Shown piece by piece: positions 37,201-48,082 of a stretch of 64,000 nt of DNA; the first letter of the stretch is position 1, and each line of letters starts with the position of its first letter. The stretch is from Sordaria brevicollis. Lineage: Eukaryota; Ascomycota; Sordariomycetes; Sordariales; Sordariaceae. The notes under the pieces were generated by a model. The model ran no database searches and was not told the origin of the DNA. It was given only the letters and a program-made list of their open reading frames with translations. The position numbers and the translations under genes were made by a program. The DNA lies in NCBI GenBank assembly GCA_033439795.1, contig JAUTDP010000012.1:2046001-2110000 (forward strand), in the 5' to 3' direction.

Positions 37201-37526
37201 GAGCTCGAGATGGAACATACGTATAGGATGGAAAAGACATATTCACACATCCTCAACCCTGGCAGATACTGGCGGTCGATATTTTCATCATGGCGACCTA
37301 GACCACGTCTCGTGGCCATGGCAATGGTGAGAGAGAGAAACATGGAAATGAGCCAGGCGAGGACAATAATGTAGTCATCCCATCCGACTCTGCGCACGAT
37401 CCCTATACGGGATACCATTCGAGCAGCGACGAAGAGGGTAGACAGACATATCGTCACGATGGTGACGACAAAGACGGCTGGCCCTCGGTCGGGAACGTCT
37501 TGGTTGTAATAATGATGGGCGTCCAT
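34253..37526 (-). CDS. SAT4-type rhodopsin domain fused to FHS-type MFS transporter
   Basis: The gene has two exons (37,526-37,221 and 37,162-34,253; intron 58 nt), encoding about 1,071 residues. Residues about 18-295 form a seven-helix SAT4/rhodopsin-like domain of fungal plasma-membrane proteins: FVAARMVSRI, the diagnostic GWDDYIIVLAW, NPALMATKTSILVFYLRL, an extracellular loop with FQCTPMRAAWD, and the closing helix SLMWSAVEVNVGIICGCIPT. A polar linker (about 296-422) follows. Residues about 423-870 are an MFS transporter of the fucose/glucose-galactose:H+ symporter (FHS) type: FFLWGFSYGLLNTLNN, FGGGYLLGPLL, and a helix with FEGPIWPLIFSLGLRGQG. The tail is Gln- and charge-rich. Exon 2 is one uninterrupted 2.9 kb frame crossing the domain boundary, so the fusion is direct. 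The frame is open upstream of the chosen ATG (to 37,583). An internal Met in MKKPKSM could start a transporter-only product. Substrate and any sensing role are unknown. Confidence 0.88.
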
Positions 37527-40500
37527 GGTTGATGTGTTGCCGCCCTGGTCAAGGCGATGCCAGGTCAAGGAGGGCGGCAGCAATGAATCAAGTCTTTGGC
37601 TCGATCACGTCCACAGCGTCGCCATAATCCTTCAAGCCGCGACATATGGGAGAATTTGAGTAAGATGGGTGGTGATGGTGAGGATGCCGGAAATTTTTGG
37701 AGGGCCCAAGGTCATCACACCAAAGGGGGCGAGGTCCTGATCCTTTTCCCTAGGGCATTGCCCAAAACTCGAACTTTGACAAGCTTCGGTGTGACTGAAA
37801 CGGGAGATGGTGTGCTTGGCTGGGCCGGTATGGTAAGGCTGTGGGCAGTGCGGCTCACGATGTAAGTGGATGTTGAAACTTGGGCTGGGATCGAGACCGT
37901 TCGTTGGTGAGCGAGTCAAGAAAGCTGGTGTTTCTGGCCGTCGAAGAGTTCCAGAAGGGCTTGGCTGTCACAGCTCTTGAAAAAGTTTGATCTGAATCGT
38001 CGTGAGGCGTTGAAAGTGTCGAACCTGTTGTGTTGTTGACTGAAGAGAGACGAGATGTCGGTGTAAGAGGAGAAAAGAGGTGAGTTGAACAGTCGGAGGG
38101 TAAGGGCCCTGAGGCTGGATGGAGCGGACCAGAAAAACGTTGGTGGAGATGGGATCTGCCTCGCTAGGAATCCAACAAGTGGAGATGCCGGCGTTGTGTC
38201 CGTCCAAGCCAGCCTGATCCTTATGCCGGTCACTGTTTGGTGCCCTGCTTGCAGCCTTTTTTTTTCTTCCCCCTCCTGCACCATTCAACTCGCTGCCCTT
38301 TCCACTTGCCGGTCTATCCTCACCCTCGGTGGTGTCTTTTTTTTTTTTTTTTTTTTTCGGCCGATGAGCTCACGAGGAGGTTGTCGTTTGGGGCTGGGTA
38401 CACTAGCAGTAAAACTACTACTGGTACTATGGCTAGTAAGTAGGGATGAGCCGCTAGTAACTGGGGACCGGACGAGATATCACAATCAAACGGCTTTTGA
38501 GATTCTCTCCTCGATGTGTCATCCCGTATTTTCTTTTCAAGGTGGTATTGCAGGTCCCGGATGAGTGGAGGCGTGAATTTTTTAATTTTTTCCTTCTCTC
38601 TTTTCTTAATGCTTGGGTGGTGCAACTGTGTCTGCGTATAAGCCGCAAATTTCCTGAGTGATAGAGAGGGGTATACATAAAGGCGGTAAAGCCTTGGGGA
38701 ACAACTCGGAGGTCAGGCCGGTCAATGAGAATCAAGAGATGGCGTGTTTTTGGGTTGCTGAGTGTGCTGCAGAGTGCATCTTGTATGCCACCCTCTTTCC
38801 ACTTGGCTGGATAGACTGGATTGCCAACGCAGAGGGAAGGACGGGAAGTGTGAGCTATCGTCGGCAGCCTTCAGCTTCACCACTGGAGCTTCGGTTCGGA
38901 GCTTTCCCTTCTGGGCGTCACGGCGTCCAGTTGACGGGCAGGCCGAGCCGGACGGATGGTGAACTGTACAAGACTTTCAGACTCCAGACTTTCAGCCATC
39001 CATTGTCGGCGGCGGCAGAAAAGAGAGAGAGAAAAAGACTTTCAATCTGGTCTGCGATGACATCGTTGGACGGGCATGGACGAATCAAGGCAGTCAATGA
39101 TACCCTGTCCCCGGCTTTTTGGATCCATTGTTTGCTTGGCAGTGATCTTTCCCGCGGGCTGTGAAAAGTGAAGATTGGGAGTGGCCGGTGAACGGCGCAG
39201 TGTGTTTGAATGGCCCAGCCAGGGCCAGTGGAAAGCGGGAGAGGTTTTGCGAGAGCGAGACACAAAGGAGGAAAAAAGTGGCGAAGAGGGGTTCAAAAAG
39301 TCACAGTTGGTCATCAGTACTGTGTACAGTACCTACCTACCTCTAGGGGGGCTGTGGAGAGCGACCATCTTGCTTGGCTTCCACTTCTTGTGAGGGGACG
39401 ACCGGGAAGCCTTTTTGGAGACACTACAGAAACTCCACTGTTTGGGGGCATCATCAATTCCGTCTTTTTTACTCATCAAAATACGGGGGCCGGTAACACT
39501 TGAACAAGGCACCGGATTTGAGTTTTTAACTGTTTGATAAACGGTTTCCAGTAATATGCCCGTCAGACCGTCACTGTGAGACATTCCCATTGCTCTTTCT
39601 TAACCGCCTCTAGTAAGCAATAGTGTAGATCACGAGTCAATGTTGAAGAGATCCAGATGTGCGGAACTACTCCGCCCGGTATGTATTCTGCAAAGCAAAG
39701 GGGTGACGGGCATGAAGAATCTCGACGAATCTTGAAGGTGATGTTGGTTTCCGAGCAGGCCGTTGGAAAACGGAAAACATTCGGATGTGGGTTGCCAATA
39801 TCAATCTTTGCCAACACCGAATATTCGAAACGTGGGAATAACTGATATGCAAAACATCTTCATGAGCCACCTACGTATCTTGTCTTTGTTTTCACGGCAT
39901 GGCCTCATGGCAACATGGGTAGCGGTTGAGGGGAAGAAACTGAGAAATGATGATATCCCGCCGCCGAGAGAATCGCCAAAATCGCAACCGTTGATCCCGC
40001 CCTGTCTTCACTCGCTTGCCCGCAAATGGAATCATCATCATCATTCCCCTCATTCTTCCTGCCGTGGGGGTTGGGGAGTTGCCATCTCCAAAAGATGTCG
40101 TGACGTTTTTGCAAAGAACATGAAGGCGACAAGAACCCAGCCTCTTCAACAAGAAAAAAAGCTTGCCGGTCTTGTGATACTAGACGACTCGAGCCTCTTC
40201 GGGACTTTGATACCCCCACTTCCCTTACACCAAGGGCACCATAAATGTCGGCGGCAAGAGCACCCAATGCTGCACATTCAACAGAAGAAACAAAAAAAAC
40301 CATAAAATCCACAAGTAAAAACCAATTCCGCGATAAAGTCTCATTCGGTTGTTAGCTGCAGAAACACATGAACAAAAAAATCCACTACCAATTGACACCA
40401 ACTCCCACCATTTGAAGCACCTTGCCTTTGCAGCATTTGCAGCTAGCGGTTGCTCCGCAAAGCATCCATCCCGGCCGCCTGCCCGCCCGCCCCCGCCTCC

Positions 40501-40750
40501 GATTTCTCAGGTCAATAGCCTCCAAGCTTGTGCCAAGACTCCGGGAGTCGAGTCCGGACCGGGATCGACAACTTCAACAACTTGCGTGCTCATGGAGGTG
40601 TTGCTTTTTAACCGCCAAGAGCATTGCGGTCTCGGATGAAAGACTGGAATAAGAGACAATTGCCGAAGCTGTGCATTGGCAGTTTCTTTGCAATTTTTTT
40701 TTTCCAGTTTTTTGATGCATTGATGGGTGGCTGGGCTGGATACGAGGAGT
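37527..40750. other. gene-free stretch before the Mutator-like element
   Basis: This is 3.2 kb of normal base composition with no convincing coding sequence. A run of 21 T lies at 38,337-38,357. Several overlapping short frames occur on both strands but none shows a motif or splice structure. It may include a long promoter for the fusion transporter. Confidence 0.55.
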
Positions 40751-40759
40751 GAAAGAGTG
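40751..40759. repeat. 9-bp target-site duplication, left copy
   Basis: GAAAGAGTG abuts the left terminal inverted repeat and is repeated exactly at 44,945-44,953 immediately outside the right one. Nine base pairs is the usual duplication of Mutator-like elements. Confidence 0.9.
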
Positions 40760-40847
40760 CGCAAACGCTAATTAGTTAGTCCCAGAGTGTTCCCTGGTTA
40801 GTCCCCCCCACATACATACGCTGAATAAGCAGCGCCAGCCGCCAGAA
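40760..40847 (+). repeat. left terminal inverted repeat, 88 bp
   Basis: It matches the reverse complement of 44,857-44,944 at 81 of 88 positions; six of the seven mismatches are transitions. It starts CGCAAA and contains the sub-repeat GTTAGTCCC twice, 22 bp apart. The composition is normal, not AT-rich. Confidence 0.93.
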
Positions 40848-40869
40848 CACAGACCAGCCGCCAGAACAC
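40835..40869 (+). repeat. short tandem duplication at inner edge of left TIR
   Basis: CCAGCCGCCAGAACAC occurs at 40,835-40,850 and again at 40,854-40,869 (19-bp period). The right end has only one copy, so the duplication arose on the left end alone. Confidence 0.85.
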
Positions 40870-41649
40870 CGTGTACACATCGCTACCCAACCTCGCCGTC
40901 GTCGCACATCCTATTAGCGAACGTTAACTATACTACACAATTAAATAAAACTATTACGAACCCTTACCTACCGTTGCGCAACGTTTTCCAGCGATTATTT
41001 AATGTTTTTTATTATTATTTTATCGAATATCTTCGAATTTAGTATATTCTCGATTTTTTCAATATTCATTTCAAATCGCGCGCGCGCGTACGTATTCATT
41101 TCCCACCCATCTACCCACCCGACCGTAATAATTAATATTAACCGGCAATCTATTAGAATCCCCAATTAAAATACCTTCGACTCCAATTCGAATAATTACT
41201 CCCGACCGGGCTACATTATTTACTTCATCGGGTTATAATAATTAAAGCATTACCTTCGATACGCTATAAAACTACTACGTACAATAAAATTTTATAATCT
41301 TATTATATAGTAAAATAAAAAGCAAAAAGAAGAAGGAGGAGAACGTTTTTAAGAGGATTAATTATTCCTATATATATATTCGCATCTATACGGCTATAGG
41401 GTAAAACGTTCGAAATACCGCGTTAAAGAGGATTAATTACCTATACCGAATAAAGGTCGTACTATATAAAAAGGAGGGTAATTAATAATTTATAATAAAA
41501 AGTAAGAACGAATATAATTACGACCTTAATATTATTAACCTTATTAATAATTCTACGTATCGGTAATAGATCCGTCGCAACTATAAAGAAGTTATTATTA
41601 TTATTATCGAAAGGTTATTAAAAATCGTTAGAATAATAGTACGTTAAAT

Positions 41650-44140
41650 TATTTATTATATAAACGGTTCGTTAAACGACGATTTCGAACCTAGCGCTAA
41701 GGATGCTACCGTTATACGAAAAATTGATTATAATACTTTAATCGAGGAACTTCGTAATCTTCGAATATCCATTACGGCCAGGGAGGTTTTAAATATCTAA
41801 TACTATATTCGCCGTATAAAATATAGCCTATATACCACGATTAAAATGCTTATCAACCTATTAAAGAAGAATAAGGACCATTATAATATTGAATATTTCG
41901 TCGAGTATAATAAAATTAGCAAAGTTACTAAAGTATTTTAGATTTTTAATTAGTATATTAAAATATAAAAAAAAAATCCGCATATATTACTAATCGACAA
42001 TACGTATAAAGTAAATACTTTACGCACCCTTCTATTATTATATAAATAAATCCATCACCTCTCTATAAAAATTATATATATTAACTCCCTTTTTTTTTTA
42101 TACAAATAAACCGCTTCAACCTTCTACTATTTAATATTACCGACGTCGATTCTCTTAGCTACAACTTCAATATTAACTTCGGTCTCTCTAATAGAAAAAA
42201 AAAGGAGGACTTTAAATAGTAATTTAATTACTTAAAAAAGCTCTAAGAAGATTACTAAATCCCAAATCCCGTAATATTCGTTAACGATTTTAATAAAGGA
42301 TTTAAGAAGGCTACTATTACCGTCTTCCTAAACGTACTATACTAATTTTATATATAGTACGTTATAAAAAACGTTAACTATTATATTAAGAAAAAATAGA
42401 TATAGCTAGGTAGTATTGAATTTACCCCGAGCGACCGTATATTAACTCCCCCGCCAACGGTCCGGGACTTTAATAATTATAGCCTAAATCCTCTATTATA
42501 TATTCCTCTTATTATTAATAAGGTCGATATTAATAATATCGATAATTATATTAATAACGATTTCGAAGAAGATAACCTAAAAGAGTTTAACGACGCCGCC
42601 GCCGCTACCCGCCTTATTTAATAACTTAATAATAATTAAGGAATTCGATAGGTAATCGAAGTGCTGCCTATTAATGCCACTACCCTACGAAGCCGTAAAA
42701 TCCCTAAATATAATTTAGTTCGTCGGTTTTACGTTAATACTTATAAGGATTTTTTAAAAGCATAGAAATAGGTGGTATATATTAAAAATAAGGGTTATTT
42801 TATTAGAGCTTGGCAATTACTATATAATGAATTTCGAAGATAAATTAATAAACGCCTCCTCCTCCCTCCTCTTCCCTCCTCTTCCTATAATAAATTATAT
42901 ATCTTTTTTATTAACGGTTCTTTTCTCTATTAGCGCTGCTAAATTATTTACATAAGTATTATTTACTATAAATTAACGAATTTAGTAACCATTACGTTTC
43001 GAAATATTATAATTTTAGTATTAAAGCCACCAATCGAATCGAATCTATATACAAGGCTATTAAACGGTTATTCAAAAACCGTCTCTCTTCCTTAAATTAA
43101 TTCTATAAAATTATCTAACGTATTTACCGCGGTTAGAAATAAAAGTATAAAAATAAATACACTAAAGTAAAAAGCACAATTTTATTTAAATATAAGAAAA
43201 TAAGTATATTTAACAATTTAATACTAAAAGTATATAAATACCGCTATTTTTTCACATTTTTTTATTATTATATAAATAAATCCTCTTATTCTTTATCTCC
43301 CCTAATATTATTTTCATCTCCTCTAATATCCTCCGATATTCTTTAAATCCTTCCCAATTTCTTTTTCGTCTTTTTTCGGCCCGCTAATTATTAATTTCGC
43401 AAATTATACTATATACCCTAAAATTATTATAGTTCCAATACTAATATACCTTCAACGATTAATTTAACGAACTTAATTAAGATCTAAATATTAACTATAA
43501 AAAGGAGTTTACAATACAATATAACCTACCTTATAAACATTTCATACTAAAACTACTATAAATAAATCCGCCGTTAACGCTTTTACTAAAGAATTTAAAT
43601 AAACACTAGTAATTAAGCTCAAATAGCGGATTTAACCGGATAATAAAGGCGGAGCATCGTACCTATACTATACGAAACCCTACTACCTTACCTAATCGCC
43701 GGCGTAAAACGGCTATTCCCAACCCAAATCTTAAAGATTATATACGTAACGTACCGGCGTAGGAACTTATAAATCCGGAAAATTACGAACTAGAGCAATT
43801 CGAAGGTATTAATAATATATTACCCGCCCAACTAATAGAATTTCGACCCGCCACTACTACGCTTATTAACCACGACCGTTATAACAACACTCGTATACCC
43901 TCCTATAATAAGGACAATACTAATCCCGCTAAAATAACGCTTCGTAATATAAGAAGTAGGGCGCCAATTACTTAACGTAATAATCGTAATTGTAATTATA
44001 ATAGAAATAAAGGTAAAAATAAAGGAAATAGGGCGGCGACCCAAAAGCCCGCATAAACAAAAGAAGGTAATTTTTGGAATAACTTCCCCCTAGAAAACTA
44101 AGCGGTATTACGTACAATATTAAAAGCTAATCGTAATACC
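41650..44140 (+). pseudogene. MULE transposase relic with SWIM finger
   Basis: Conserved transposase segments are dispersed over about 2.5 kb: an N-terminal helical block (LIEELRNLRISITAREVL at about 41,738-41,792), the catalytic-core start LLIDNTYK, the YVIKNV block, the NRIESIYKAIKRL block, and a SWIM-like zinc finger (about 43,511-43,546) whose last Cys codon now reads Tyr (TGT to TAT, a G-to-A RIP change). After the finger the same frame stays almost open to about 44,140 with a basic, Asn/Arg-rich tail. Interrupting codons are almost all TAA or TAG, as expected from C-to-T change in Gln codons. It is non-functional. Confidence 0.85.
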
Positions 44141-44856
44141 TCCTAATTAATTAAAACGTTAACTATACTAATACCAAATATTATAACGCCGCTATTAATA
44201 ATACTAATTACTATAAGACCGCCGCCAACGCTATAATAAATATTACAATAAATACTAATATTAGCGCCACGAATATTAACCTTTCTTATACCCTCCCTCT
44301 ATAAAGCTCCAATTCCCTTATAAAAAGCTTAAACGCCCTCCCCTTCTCCCTATCCTTAATAATTTAAATATAGGGTACTAGCGCAATATAACGGTCTACC
44401 TCCTTCTAACTAATAATAAAGAAGTTTATAAATTATACCACCTTTAACTCTAATCCCTATAGGGCTACCCCCAATACTAATACCTTTATAGGGCTTTATA
44501 AACGTTCCCCAGCCCCCTAGTCAACAATTTTATAATAAGCATTAAAATTAGGGTAAATTACAATTTGGAGGGTATTATACTAGTCAACATTCTAGCCAAC
44601 ACATTAAGTACGGATATAAGTATTAAAGTAATTAATACTCTAGGTATAAGTATAAATATTAAAATCAAAATAGGCACGTACACTTTAAGCAGCTAGTATA
44701 ACTAATATAATTAATATAATATTAAGACATTCAATTAAATTGGCAAAAACCGTATCAACCTTCTCAATAGTAGACAATTAACTAATTTAGCATCTCTAAA
44801 TAGCTTTACGTGAAAGAGTGACATCGATTTGGTATGTGTGCGTACGTGCCTTATTA

Positions 44857-44944
44857 TTCTGGCGGCTGGCGCTGCTTACTCAGCGTATATATGTGGGGGG
44901 GACTAACCAGGGAACACTTTGGGACTAACCAGTTAACCTTTGCG
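44857..44944 (-). repeat. right terminal inverted repeat, 88 bp
   Basis: This is the inverted partner of 40,760-40,847, ending TTTGCG next to the right copy of the target duplication. The composition is normal, like the left end. Confidence 0.93.
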
Positions 44945-44953
44945 GAAAGAGTG
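44945..44953. repeat. 9-bp target-site duplication, right copy
   Basis: GAAAGAGTG is identical to 40,751-40,759. Perfect identity indicates that the flanks were not altered after insertion. Confidence 0.9.
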
Positions 44954-45559
44954 TGTGTGCATGATGAAGCTCATCTGATAGCGATCCTTCGGGCGCCTCC
45001 GGCGGTGGACAAATTTCTCGGCCTTATCTGCCCGATCGCATCGGATCGCCGGGAACGGGACCCGAAATCGAGACCGATGGGTTGCATATCGAAACGGCGC
45101 GGGGCCGGGCCGCGGGAGCTTCAGTTACACTTGCTTCCGGCTCCGTGTCTTTTCGAATTAAATCGATATGCACATTATCGTAGATCATCATGAGCACCGT
45201 CAGTTTGATCAATCGTTCACAGCTCCGCTGTTATACAACACATCTTCAAAGATCAAATAGCAACCGCGTCTTCGGTCACTACTTCATGACCATTTGGCCT
45301 TTCGTTGTACCTGAGGCGTCGATAAGGAGCCCACCCTCCTGAAATATGGTGGCTCAAGATAATTGATTGGTTTCTTTTGCAGGGTGCTAGATTGCACCTC
45401 TCATATTGAACCATGAACTTCATGTCAATTCATCATCATAAATCCGTGGACCGATGCTATATGCTCTCCCAGTATCTGAGTAGCTTCCCTGCCCGTCCAT
45501 CCTGCCATCCAAAGCTTCTATATGCCCAAAAAACCTACGGGCGATAGCAGTAGAACTTC
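44954..45559. other. intergenic region
   Basis: This is 0.6 kb of normal composition between the MULE and the 3' end of the LIS1 gene. A GC-rich patch at about 44,990-45,140 has no recognised gene or RNA. Confidence 0.55.
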
Positions 45560-47154
45560 CTAATTCGCAAATATCCTAACCTTCCCCTCCGTCCCATCCA
45601 CACTTCCCGTAGCAACCACACACCTAATCTGCACACTCTGCGCACTCACGCTCCCCACCGTAGCCGCTCTCCTCCTCATCGCAGCCGCCGCCCCCGCCCC
45701 TACCGTCTCTCCCTCTCCCGCCGCCGCCGCAGCAGCAGCATCCTTCACCACCGGCGGCGCCCACCTAACGCAGCTCACAAACCCTTCATAAACCCCCGTC
45801 AGCGTCTGCACGCATTTGCCCTCCTGTGACAAATCCCAGCACCGCATCGTCCTGTCATCCGCCACCGACAACAAATATTTCCCTCCTGGGTGGAACACAA
45901 GTCCTCTAACCCAGTTATCATGCCCCACGAGAACCTTGACGCAGTTACCCCTGCCATCCCATATCCTAATCTGCTTATCTCGTGACCCGGTAGCCATAAA
46001 CTCCGCTGACGACCCTAGCGGCGGCACGCGATCCATCCCCGCCAGCTTGGCCAGGTAAGGGTAGGCCGTGGGCGGAGCGAACGCGCAGCAGAGGTTATAG
46101 TTCTCATGACCGAACATGACCAGCCTACACTCCGCGTCTCTGCCCCCCGCTAGGTCCCATAAACGGGCAGATTTGTCGCTCCCTGTAGACAACAAATACC
46201 GGCCGTCGTGGCTGGGAGTAACAGCCCTAGGCCAGTCGACGTGGCCCAAGATGGTCTTGACGCAGTACCCCGTTGTTACGTCCCATATTTTCAGACTGTT
46301 ATCCTTGCTGGCGCTGACTAGCAAGTTTCCGCTCGCTGGCGCCCCGGCTGCGCCCGAGGGGATGAACCGGACGGAAGAAACGATGTGGTCGTGTCCCGGC
46401 AAGGTGCGGATGTTTTTGTACTCGTCCGAGGGGTCCCAGAGTTTGATTGTTAGGTCGGAGGAGCAGGAGGCTAGGAGGGTGCCCCCGCGCGGACCACCGA
46501 AATCGACGTCTAGCACGGCTTTGGTGTGGCCCTTGATTGTTCGTTCGAGCTCGCCTAGTTCCCAGTCCCAGATTTTGATGGTGTAATCTTCGGAGCCAGA
46601 TGCGAGGGAAGTAAAGACGGGGTGGAAGGCGACGCAGGTTACGGGGAGGCGGTGAGATTCGAGGACGTAGCGTGGGGGAGCTTTGGGGAGCCAGTTGGTG
46701 GGATCTTGTGTTCGACGGGAGAGGGAGGAAGGGGTCGCGTTGTCGATTTCGGATTGGAGGAGTGAGTTGCGGGATTCGAGGTCGAGGATCTGTTAAGACG
46801 TTTGTTAGACGGGTAGGCTATGGAAGAAGGTAGAGATGAGAGACAAACCTTCTTCTGCAACCTCACGACACTCGTCCACTTCTTTTCCAAGAGCCCCTCA
46901 TACTTCTTTGCCTTTTCGGGATCGAACGTCTCTTCGGCAACGTCGGGAAGTTCGTCTCGTAAAGTAGCTGCCGTAGTCGCAAGGTTCTTGGACGCGAGAT
47001 AGGCTAAGATGGACTTGTGTCTGTATGATCTCCAAATTCAGCAATTGCCCTCGCGTGGTCACTTATTAGGAGGATGTGTAACTTACAACTCCTCAGCCTG
47101 CCGAGAAGTCAACAACGGAGTGCCAATCTGAGCTGTAGCTTGAGCTTGTGCCAT
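45560..47154 (-). CDS. pac1: LIS1/PAC1 dynein regulator, WD40 protein (nudF)
   Basis: The gene has three exons: 47,154-47,087; 47,020-46,849; 46,789-45,560, encoding about 489 residues. LIS1 binds the dynein motor domain with NudE and supports nuclear migration and microtubule plus-end targeting in hyphae. Visible: a LisH dimerisation motif ([13 protein letters not shown], residues about 24-56); a coiled coil across the second intron ([20 protein letters not shown]); and a seven-bladed WD40 propeller with repeat ends [55 protein letters not shown] and a final VRIFAN. Ala/Gly-rich insertions extend the loops of the last blade, and a short insertion precedes blade 5, making it longer than animal LIS1. 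Filamentous fungi of this group can carry two LIS1 paralogues; which one this is cannot be told here. It is head-to-head with FMT1. Confidence 0.96.
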
Positions 47155-48082
47155 CCTGGAAGAGAGAAGGGTTTCATCCAGTGCCGGACGGCAGCAAGAT
47201 TGTGGTATATGTTTTCAATCCCATGTAGGAGACTTTGGCAACAGGAATGCGCCGCGTCCGAGTCGAGAGCATCGTGAAAGCGGCGGACAGCGGCGGACAG
47301 GGCACCTGTCGCATTTTAGTCTGGCTCTCTGGGCTGCGCTGGACCGCTGGTACGATTTGATGCGGAATGGCGGAGCTCCTTTGGCAGAGAGAAGCTGTCG
47401 AATTGGCCCGTTGCTGTAGTCTCTTCCACAAAACCTCCGTCCACGGCGCTCAGCGGACCCACCCCACAAAATGTGGGTCTCCTCTCCTCTCACCGCAGAA
47501 AAGGGGGGGGTGGGGTTCGGAGGTTAGTGGGTCTGAGAACTGAGACTACCGTTGCTGCTGGTGGTCCGCTGGCTGGCCCGCTATCCGGACGCTATCCCGT
47601 GTCTTATCGGCCAACCGGCAGTGGTGAATCTGGGGTCCAAATGGGAAGGAACGGTCCCCTGTTGGTGATCCTTAGTGCCTGCCGGGGTGTCCTAGAGTTG
47701 ATGGTGTCAGGGTTGGAGCTGTTTGGAGCTCCAGGGTTGAAGCGCTGCAGCTATCCTGCGCCAAAGTGGAACTGGTGATGGTGAGAACAACAAACGGGAA
47801 AGGGACGACTCAGATAAGACACTTCAACAATTTTAGCCATTGAGTAATCTTCTCGGATTAGGAAGCTTCGGACTTTCTAAACTGGCTTCTGGGAATCTCA
47901 GTTCTTGTCTTCCTGCCTCGTTCCGGGTCTCCGTAGCCTCGACGGAACCCGTCGACCAACCGGCCTCAACTCCGTTCGGGAGAGGTCGTGTCAGTGACTC
48001 CAGCTCGGTCTAGAGCTCACCAACTTCTGACCAAGTAATAAGATACATTTGAAGAGTGTACTCCTTACTGCCGTTATCCAAG
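47155..48082. promoter_or_regulatory. divergent promoter, LIS1 / FMT1
   Basis: This is a 0.93-kb gap between head-to-head genes. There is a GC-rich duplication GCGGACAGCGGCGGACAG near 47,280-47,300. No coding region is seen. Confidence 0.45.

Larger units (their letters stand above)
40760..44944 (+). mobile_element. complete Mutator-like (MULE) DNA transposon, RIP-destroyed
   Basis: A 4,185-bp element is bounded by 88-bp terminal inverted repeats and a perfect 9-bp target duplication. The interior (about 40,915-44,810) is AT-saturated, with CpA/TpG depleted and CpG retained, the RIP pattern. A broken transposase frame on the + strand is recognisable as MULE: LLIDNTYK at about 41,990 (frame 2), IPNPVIF, then the HxxKNV-type block with VFLNVLY and YVIKNV at about 42,320-42,375 (frame 1), a second conserved block NRIESIYKAIKRLFKNRLSS at about 43,030-43,090, and a SWIM-type finger LPYKHF at about 43,526-43,543. 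Most in-frame stops are TAA/TAG at positions where CAA/CAG or TGG would be expected. The frame changes at least once, so indels or introns exist besides RIP. It cannot encode a product. Confidence 0.92.

Noticed and set aside
38337..38357. 21-T run considered as a retroelement poly(A) tail
   Set aside because: There is no reverse-transcriptase or endonuclease coding trace on either side and no target duplication visible.
43832..44044. 70-residue minus-strand frame in the AT-rich island
   Set aside because: It lies within the RIP-damaged MULE tail; low-complexity Ile/Thr composition results from base bias.
44954..45200. GC-rich patch considered as an rRNA or 5S fragment
   Set aside because: I could not match it to 5S, 18S or 28S sequence or fold it as a tRNA; it is left unassigned.
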